Source: Zygnema cylindricum (taxonomy: Eukaryota > Streptophyta > Zygnematophyceae > Zygnematales > Zygnemataceae). From it: a stretch of 27,500 nucleotides of DNA. The notes under the pieces were generated by a model. The model was given only the letters and a program-made list of their open reading frames with translations, was not told the origin of the DNA and made no database searches. A program made the translations under genes and the position numbers. The DNA lies in assembly GCA_037447655.1 (NCBI GenBank), contig JBBHKE010000441.1, forward strand, positions 172,069-199,568, given 5' to 3'. Shown here piece by piece: positions 20,514 through 27,500 of this stretch (the first letter of the stretch is position 1; every line of letters starts with the position of its first letter).

Positions 20514-23500
20514 GTGAGAGTAACAATATATACTTTTAGATTTTATACTTTGATAAAACTTATCGTTTATTCTTCAAGGGAATGGTAGTTCAAAACCGTT
20601 TCTTTATTCTTTACGGGAATGGTAGTTTTCCATTATGTAATGATGTAACTAAAATTATGAGGGTTGGAAAAACTCTCAAATTCTGTTTTGTCCCATTCTT
20701 TTGGTGTAAAGACTATTGCTTCTTCTCCAAATGATATTCACTTGTAAATTTGTAAGTTTGGAGGGTTTAATAAGGGCATAAAGTTTTTTAAATGCTATAA
20801 ACCTATAGATGGTTAAGATGTAAGTGTGCTCATTTGTTTTTTTTATCTTTTTACGAAATTAAGAACATTTGAGCGCCAAAATGGCGACAAAAATTGTCGT
20901 TCATCGACGTTTTTGCTTTTTCGTCTTTTTTTATTTATTTTTGTTTACTTATTTATTTATTTTCAGTTTTTTTTGTTCCATTTTATTAATTTTTTTTTTC
21001 ATTTAGGTGTCTGATTAGGTGATTGTTAATAGGATTTAAAATCTTTTCATCTTATGAGTCCATATGGTTAAATAAATGTGCAAAGTGGACGACACAGTTT
21101 GTTCTTTTTTTCTTGATTTCCTTTTTTGCTTTTTTATTTATTTTTCAGGTTTAATTTTGTAATTTGTTTTTTTTGTTTTTTTTTGGAATAAATTGGATTG
21201 TGTACATATCGGTTCATCTTGAAGTCTGGAACAACTGGATGGTTTTTTTCCACTTTAAAATTTCTACATATATTGGTTATATTCAAGTTTGGAACAAAAA
21301 GTTTTTCTCTTTTTGCTTTAAATTCTTCTTCTTTTTAACATAGATTATCATTTTGCAGGGTTGGCAAAGAAAAATTTAGTCCTCTTCCTTGGACAAATTA
21401 TTTTGACAAAGAAATTAAAGTCGAAATTCCGGACTCGAATGACGTAAGTTTTCTTTATTTATCAAATGTAATTTCAGGAATCTTTCTCTTTATGTTCCAA
21501 ATATTGAGTTGGGAATTGTAGATTATAAGTTTTTTTTTCTCTTATAGATTCTATTTTCATGTATCAAATAGAAATCTTGTAACTTCTTGTTTCGTTTATG
21601 CAAAAGAAAAATCCCGGGATCTTATGGATTCTTTCTCCTTTTTCTACTTACATTTCCGTCCAATATACTACCTTTCATTGCTTGTATATGGTGGTTTATG
21701 ACCATGAATTAGTATTAACAATAATGTTTCCACAAGTGGTTTAGTACTAATGATGCACAATGACACTAATAAGTTCTTTTTTCTTAAGTCAGTATTGGTC
21801 ATTATTGCCTTAGCAACTCCAATATACCTTCAATTTATTGTTTGGTTGAGAAATGTTTTACTACTCAAACGTTTTTGTTAAAAATCCAGTTAAACCATGT
21901 TTTTAGCCACTAATGAATGTTGCCTTAATTTTTTTAAATATGCAAAAATACGCTTTATATGGGTATCATATTGAACTTAGAACTGCCGCCAGAGTTGTAC
22001 TTTGAAATGGAGGAGATTGCTTCTAAATTGGTGTTTTTTCTGCCTTGCAGTTTTTTAGGCTTTGTATAACTAATTTTTGCAATCTGTCATGTAAAGATGT
22101 TTTATTTTGCCCATAAGAAGGGATTTTGTATCCCCTCATTCTGTGGAAAGAAGTCTCTCTGCTAAAAATAAGTCTTTTTTGAGTCTATTTTGAGCCTTTA
22201 ATTAGATCTTTTTGTGGTTGTAACTAACAGGTGTTCCATGTCTACACAGCTGGGGAGGAAGGTCCAGTAGTTTTTTGTTTACATGGAGGAGGATATTCAG
22301 GGTAAGTTCTTCTCCCTCTCTCCCTTTCTCTGCAGTTCTCTCTCCCTTTTTCTTCAAGTTCTTCTCTCTCCCTTTCTCTTTGAGTTCCTCACTCTCCGTT
22401 TCTCTTGGAGTTCTTCTCTCTCCGTTTCACCTCTCTTCCTCTCTTCGAGTTCTTCTCTTTCCTTTTCTCTTCAAGTTTCTCTCTCTGTTTCCGAGTGTCG
22501 GATATTAGACTCAGGCACCATCAACCTCCCCCTTCCCCCCTCTCCCTCCCCTCCTGGCCTTAGTCACTGTCCCTTCACCACACTCATTCTGAACTGGCAG
22601 ACCTAATCTGACTGTGTCCACAGTATCAACAGGAAGGGCAAGTTTAACAGTTATCTTTTTAGGGACAGTCAAACTTCCTCACGTCTACAAACATAATTTC
22701 ATCAGTGCAAATATAGTGTGTTGCACTCGATCTATGATCCTGTCCTTTCCTCTACCCTTATCACAAAACAGAACTCAAAAATATATATCAAGTGAAATAG
22801 GATAATTCTGGAACCTGTCACCAGATTCATCACCAAACTAATTGTAGTTCCCTTGTCCACCGTCACGATACGGTCCACGTCCTCATCTTCTTCTTCCTCG
22901 TCTTCTTCTTCCGCGTCTTCTTCTTCCTCGTCTTCTTCTTCCTCGTCTTCTTCTTCCTCGACTTCTTCCTCCTCGTCTTCTTCTTCCGTGTCTTCTTCTT
23001 CCTCGTCTTCTTCTTCCTCGTTTTCTTCTTCGCCGGTCTCCTCTGCCACGACCTCGTCACTGTACAGTAGAACCTCTGTGAAACAATACTCTTGGGAGAT
23101 AGGGTTGGTATTGAGTTAGACAGGTTATTGAACTAAGCAGGGTCATAATTTACAAAGGCCCAACCTCAGGCCCGGGCGCAGGTATTGAATTATGGAGGTT
23201 ATTGAATTAGGCAGTATTGTTTTTGGGAGATTCTACTGTAGTAGCTGGAGCCACCTCCAGCTCGGTCAAAGCACCGAGTGCTAATCCTAATAATATATTA
23301 TTATTATATTATAATATAATATAATAATAACCGACATATAATAATATGTCCCTAGCGTTAGCAGATATGAGATTGTTTTTTCCTGTATGGACAATTAATA
23401 CCAAAGTGTCTTATCTTCTGGTCCTTGTAACTTGTCACAGACTGTGAATTATAATCTGACTGACCTTCTGAAGTACTACACCGCTAATTGTTATTAGTGT

Positions 23501-24793
23501 TAAGAGTTTTTTTCGCCACTTGAAATATCCTTTCTCCGTGCACACTTGTCGGATTGTCGATCCGATGGTCGCTATTGGAAGGCAAGATTATCAGCTTCCT
23601 ATTGGCAGTCTCCGATTGACAATCCGACAAGTGTGCACGAAGAAAAGATGTTTTAAGTGGCGAAAAAAACTCTAACACTAATAACGATTAGCGGTGCAGC
23701 CTGACCATTACGTCTACCACCTTTACCTCTAGGTTTCCCTCTAGCTCGCCCTCTTCCTCGGAGTGAGTTTAGTTTCGATGATTCAGGTGTGCTTACATTT
23801 AGACTACCTGTGTTTAGTGTTGATAGATTAGTTATTCGTTTAAAAAAAAATGGTTTACTAAGTGGACTAAAGCAATCTTTGATCCACACGGATGTGTGAG
23901 TCAGATTGATAATTAGTGTTGTGCTTTCCTTATCCTTATCCTTAGTAGTGCGTTTCCATTCTAGGATGTTCTATATACCCTCTGACATGCTTCTCTCTTT
24001 TGTGATTGAAATCCTTTCCTCTTCTTTACATCTTTCTCCCTTTGGTGATTTACATTCTTCTTTTTTCTGTGATTGACATCGTTTTTCTTCTTTACATCCT
24101 TCTTTCTTCTTCTTTACATCCTTCTTTCTTCTGTGGTTGACATCCTTCTCTCTTCTTTGCGTCCTTCTCTTGTCTCTGATTGACCTTCGTTTCACTTTTG
24201 TGATTGGCAGCCTTCTCACTTCTAAACTTCCTACTCTTCTCTTTTCTTTACATCCCTCTCTTGTCTGTGATTGACCTTCGTCTCTCTTTTGTGATTGACA
24301 TCCGTCTCTCTTCTAAACATCCTACTCTCTTCCAAACATCCTTCACTCTTCTAAACATCCTTTTCTTCTCTAAACTTCCTTCTCTCTTCTGTGATCGGCA
24401 TCCTTCTCATTTCTGGGATTGACATCCTTTGCTCTCTTCTTTCTTTCTCCCTTCAGTGATTTACAGTCTTCTTTTTTCTGCAATTGACATCCTTTCTTGC
24501 TATTCTTCTCTTGTCTGTGATTTACATCTTTTCTCTTTTGAGCATCCTTCTTTCTTCTGTGATTTTTGTTCTTCTCCCGTCTTTTCTGTGATTGACATTC
24601 TTCTCTTTCCTGTGAAATATATTCTTCTTCTGTGGTTTTTATTCTTTTCCCTTCTGTCATTTTCTTTTTCATTTACAGTCTTTCCTTCACTTTATCAGCT
24701 GGTTTGATGAAGGAGAAAGTTCGAGTTGTAGCCATGGATATGAGAGGACATGGATCCACTTTTACTGAAGATGAAACCAACTTATCGGTGGAG
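20287..24793 (+). CDS. PPME1: Protein phosphatase methylesterase 1, N-terminal exons (3' end outside window)
   Basis: Four exons, 20287-20513, 21359-21443, 22231-22301 and 24679-24793, give 166 residues; intron phases are 2, 0, 2 and 0. PPME1 removes the methyl ester from the C-terminal leucine of the PP2A catalytic subunit. The first ~75 residues are a disordered Ser-rich/acidic segment (EDERLEEEEEDVD at 42-54), then PPPIPSR and FSPLPWTNYFD, as in other PPME1 (FSPVPW). The alpha/beta-hydrolase domain follows with VFHVYTAGEEGPVVFCLHGG, GGYSG (oxyanion-hole HGGG at 122-125), LSFTLSAGLMKEK and RVVAMDMRGHG (143-153). The nucleophile motif GHSMGG and the rest should lie right of 27500, because no such exon is seen after 24793. 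The last intron is therefore at least 2.7 kb. Confidence 0.93.
20514..21358 (+). other. PPME1: PPME1 intron 1
   Basis: 845 bp, T-rich, with several TTTATTTATTTTT runs; no internal gene or clear array. Confidence 0.8.
21359..21443 (+). CDS. PPME1: PPME1 exon 2
   Basis: 85 nt between TTTTGCAG and GTAAGT, encoding GKEKFSPLPWTNYFDKEIKV and EIPDSND. Confidence 0.93.
21444..22230 (+). other. PPME1: PPME1 intron 2
   Basis: 787 bp, T-rich. Near 21705-21780 it carries AGTACTAATGATGCAC and GACACTAATAAG, which resemble the ends of the foldback elements but are not resolvable into an element. Confidence 0.75.
22231..22301 (+). CDS. PPME1: PPME1 exon 3 (HGGG oxyanion hole)
   Basis: 71 nt between CTAACAG and GTAAGT, encoding the first hydrolase strands and HGGGYS. 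Confidence 0.95.
22310..22500. repeat. CT-rich ~25-bp array, TTCGAGTTCTTCTCTCTCC type
   Basis: Six to seven degenerate units right after the PPME1 exon 3 donor. Confidence 0.8.
22876..23038. repeat. 15-bp array, TCTTCTTCTTCCTCG
   Basis: About ten nearly identical 15-bp units. They read as poly-Ser on the plus strand and as Glu/Asp-rich on the minus strand; both are inside PPME1 intron 3 and not considered genes. Confidence 0.93.
23065..23238. mobile_element. pogo/Emigrant-like MITE flanked by TA
   Basis: 174 bp. The left end CAGTAGAACCTCTGTG and the complement of the right end, CAGTAGAATCTCCC, match in 11 of the first 12 bases. TA lies directly outside both ends (23063-23064 and 23239-23240), as for Tc1/mariner/pogo transposition. 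Two internal repeats share GGTATTGARTTA and GGTTATTGAAYTARGCAG. The terminus resembles plant Emigrant/Lemi1 ends (CAGTAAAACCTCT) as I recall them. No coding capacity. Confidence 0.85.
23283..23360. repeat. AT-rich palindromes
   Basis: A TA/TAA-rich self-complementary stretch, then the hairpin GACATATAATAATATGTC (23332-23349). Confidence 0.8.
23479..23696. mobile_element. 218-bp foldback (inverted-repeat) element
   Basis: The two arms are nearly complementary over ~85 nt each. They share CACCGCTAAT at the outer end, then TTATTAGTGTT, AGAGTTTTTTTCGCCACTT and CGTGCACACTTGTCGGATTG. The loop is near 23560-23615. Target duplication unresolved. Non-coding; lies in PPME1 intron 3. Confidence 0.88.
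23985..24665. repeat. Degenerate array, GTGATTGACATCCTTCTCTCTTCT type
   Basis: About 25 variably spaced copies of TGTGATTGACATCCTTC and TTCTTTACATCCTTC run up to the PPME1 exon 4 acceptor. Pyrimidine-rich on the sense strand. Confidence 0.88.
24679..24793 (+). CDS. PPME1: PPME1 exon 4
   Basis: 115 nt between TTTACAG and GTGAGT. Its first base completes the split Gly codon, then LSFTLSAGLMKEKVRVVAMD and MRGHG, ending DETNLSVE. Confidence 0.94.
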
Positions 24794-25400
24794 GTGAGTT
24801 CGAAAACGACAACGTTTCCTGTTATTTCTACTTTCTAAGTACAGGATAGTTACCTTTTTCTAATTTTGGAAGTTAGAATCAACAGTTTTCATTTAGGGTT
24901 AGTTGATAAGATGTTCTATCAATGGAGGTAAGCAAAAAACTATAGTTTATTTGCTTTTATTATGTTATTTTTAAGCGCCGATACACTCTTTATTGAAGAA
25001 GAATTTATCAGTATTAATGTGGAAATCAGAATCATTAATACTAATTTTGTGAGCAAAACGACATACTTCTTTTATGGTTATGTAATTTTCAAAGTACGAT
25101 ATACTCTTTGTTGCTATTAAAGGAGAATAGTTATCATTTTTATGTGGAAACCGGAATCAATATCATAAATAACATATATCAATAATTAACCGGATCTAAT
25201 GAGCAAATATGCAAACTTATGTAATTTTCGTTTTTTTAGTACAAATACCCTCCTTATTGCTATTGAAGAAAAATAATTATCGATATTAGGGTGAAATTAG
25301 AGTCAATAATAATAATTTAGTGAGTAAAATCAAACTTATTGCATATTTATGTAATTTCTTAAGTACAGGTAAACTCTAATTATCAGCTTTGTGGTAATTA
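24780..25400. repeat. Decayed 115-150-bp tandem units starting at the PPME1 exon 4 end
   Basis: Successive units share, in order, TACTCTTTATTG, GAAGAA, TTATCRRT, GTGGAAATCAGAATC, TAATGAGCAAA and TTATGTAATTTT..AGTAC. Unit borders lie near 24966, 25097, 25240 and 25368. The first unit appears to include the exon 4 tail (ACTGAAGATGAA..TTATCGGTGGAGGTGAG). Confidence 0.65.
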
Positions 25401-26648
25401 GGGTTAATCATATTTTTTTTTAAGTTGGGTGACATTTTGGCTTTTGTCCTTGAATTGGTATTTAGTAGGGCGTATAAATCTTTTTTTTTTTTTTTTTTTC
25501 AAGCTTATTCTTCTAAGCCTTGTATAACTTCAATTTCAGATTTTAAAGGCAAACAGTTTCTTTTAGAAGACCAAGTTTTTCTTCTAAGCCTGCAAATGAG
25601 GGACAAATTTGTTTTGTTATCGACTTTTAATGACTCTTTTACGATTTTGATCGTGAATTCTTAGTGTTGTCAACATATTGAAATATTAACGATATAATCC
25701 GATATAATCCTATACAGTATTTTTACAATAATCGAAAAGAAATAAAAAATAATCGAAAATCGATATGGATCGATCCTTTATTTTGCGGTACGCGATATTG
25801 CGATATTTCAGTATTGGATATTAGTACGTTTAAAAAGGCTAAAAGTACGTTACAGTTTATCTTTTTATTTTTTTCACACGACTTACAAGTGAAACGAGTT
25901 CCTAACGCATAATTTCGTCTTTAGCCTCTGTTTTAAACTTTTTTAATGGTATTTCAGGTCGTTTAAGGGTTTTTTAGGGGATATTAAGAAGGGATTTTGG
26001 AGTTTTGTAGGGTTTCCTAGGGTTTTCTAGGGTTTTGTCGAGTTTTAGTTTTCAAGCGCAAATTTTTAGCATTATTTTCTTTTCGTTTTTAGAAGGAATA
26101 AATTTTGTCTTTTTGTGTCATTCCAAACAGCCTGAAATAAGGAGTTCTATGAACCTTAACTGACCTAAAATATCAGTTAAAAAATAAAATAAAATAAAAA
26201 AATAATAAAATAAAATAAAACAAATAAATAAATAAATTAATTAATAAAATTAAAAAATAAAAATATAGTGTAAAGTATCGGCGGTTTTTCTCGAACTGAC
26301 ATTACAATTTAAACCAGGACCTCTCCCGGTTCCAAAAACCGAAATTTGGCGGTTTTGAATCAGTACTCAATACTGCCAATTCATGTTATAATCTCTGAAC
26401 TATTAATATTATAATTGTAAAAAGAGGAAAAAAGTCATTTGTCTCGTTTTTATTTCATTCTTTCTCTTCCTCTCCCCCTTCCCTCTCCCTCCCCGTATTT
26501 AAAAATTGGAATTTAAGCAGTCTATCCATGTGTTTAGTTGTATTGGTTGTTGTCAAAATATAGAGTGTGGAGTTTTTTTTTTGCATTTTGAAAGTTTATT
26601 TTTAATGTTGTTAAAATTGGAAAATCGTCACTCTTCTATTCTATTCCT

Positions 26649-26694
<46 letters not shown>

Positions 26695-27189
26695 TCTATG
26701 TTTTTTATGTCAGGTTGAATGCATAATCACTTTTGTTTGGTACTAAATAAAAATTATTCCTTGGTTTTTTATTTATTCAAATACAGTTAAAGTAGACATA
26801 TAGGGTAATTCACATATGGGGAATATAAGGACAATTGAAGATTTTTAGGGTAATTTTATATATGGGGAATATATTAGCAATCACAGAAATTCACACTATT
26901 TCTGATGTACAGATAATGCCTCTCATACTGGGAATACTGAGAAACCTCAATGGCACATGTTTAAATCTTTAAATTAAAAAAAAAGACAAAACTGAAGGTC
27001 AATGGTAAAAGGTTAAAGGTGTGGTGTGGCGTAATGTGGAACTTTAAAGTTTGTTTTTTTTTTTTGTACGGAAAAATATGTGACATGTAGACAAAGGAAC
27101 TACTGTGATTATTGTTCGCAGTACAGGCGTCAATATTAATTATTTGTACTGCTTTTTGGGAGTAAATTACTGGGGGGAACTAAATCGAG
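25401..27189 (+). other. PPME1: PPME1 intron 4 interior, no exon seen
   Basis: AT-rich. Contains an (AAAATAAAAT)n tract at 26164-26270 and a (CT)n microsatellite at 26655-26692. TTAGTGTTGTCAAC at 25663-25676 resembles a hAT end but has no partner. Confidence 0.6.
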
Positions 27190-27470
27190 TTGTTTTCGGT
27201 TATTCCGGTCTTTATCGTTTTATTCTCAGTTTGTGCGTTTTTTTTTCAGTTTTTGTCGTTTTTGTTTTCAGTTTTTATCGTTTTTACTTCCGGTTTTTAT
27301 CGCTTTCATTTTTGGTTTTTATCGTTTACCGTATTTATTTTTGGTTTTTATCGTTATTATTCTTGGTTCCTATCGTTTCATTTTTGATTTTTATTGTTGT
27401 TATTTTCCAGTTTGCATCGTGTTCATTCCGCTTTTTATAGTTTTGTTTTGATTTTCGGTTTCTATCGTCT
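27190..27470. repeat. Degenerate array, TTTTTATCGTTTTCATTTTT type
   Basis: About ten ~24-bp units of TGGTTTTTATCGTT with variable TTTT/CATT filler inside PPME1 intron 4. Phe/Leu-rich frames here are artefacts. Confidence 0.85.
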
Positions 27471-27500
27471 TTACAGTATGTGCTACATACAACATTCTGT

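Noticed and set aside
22732-23119. Poly-Ser (plus) and Glu/Asp- or Lys-rich (minus) frames
   Set aside because: Products of a 15-bp repeat in PPME1 intron 3; no domain and no independent gene signals.
25663-26400. Second hAT-like element starting TTAGTGTTGTCAAC
   Set aside because: No matching inverted end or 8-bp duplication could be found.

Overview
This is a nuclear window from an intron-rich, AT-rich eukaryote, most likely a photosynthetic streptophyte (a green alga or early land plant; exact taxon not determined). Four genes can be reconstructed by joining exons at GT..AG borders: a cyanobacterial-type LptB ABC ATPase behind a probable plastid transit peptide, the Golgi Qb-SNARE GOS1/GOSR1, GDP-mannose 4,6-dehydratase (GMD) with a plant-type C-terminus, and the start of protein phosphatase methylesterase 1 (PPME1). 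Plant-type GMD plus a plastid-targeted cyanobacterial ABC ATPase is the main argument for the green lineage.

Layout. Positions 1-5878 hold the LptB-like gene on the minus strand, with six exons in the window; its 3' end lies off the left edge. Positions 5879-10805 have no confident gene, but contain a 39-bp array, a GTACT array, a CT-rich 14-bp array and palindromic mobile-element remnants, plus two weak exon candidates. GOS1 (plus strand, five exons, complete, 226 residues) occupies 10806-12493. Positions 12494-15302 are intergenic, with a 92-bp array. GMD (minus strand, two exons, complete, 349 residues) occupies 15303-16921. Positions 16922-20286 contain a 97-nt poly-T run and a long 12-bp array. 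PPME1 (plus strand) starts at 20287; four exons lie in the window and the catalytic-serine exon is beyond the right edge.

The introns are unusual. Almost every long intron has its own private tandem repeat. In at least two and perhaps three places the repeated unit includes the 3' tail of an exon and its splice donor, as if introns grew by tandem duplication across exon/intron borders. Three small non-autonomous DNA transposons are visible in introns: a hAT-like element with a perfect 8-bp target duplication, a pogo/Emigrant-like element flanked by TA, and a 218-bp foldback element. Low-complexity tracts are mostly pyrimidine-rich on the sense strand, so composition roughly reports the direction of transcription.

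The genes are unrelated neighbours, not a pathway: plastid/envelope ABC transport, Golgi vesicle fusion, GDP-fucose synthesis, and PP2A demethylation. The most notable gene is the eukaryotic LptB-type ATPase.
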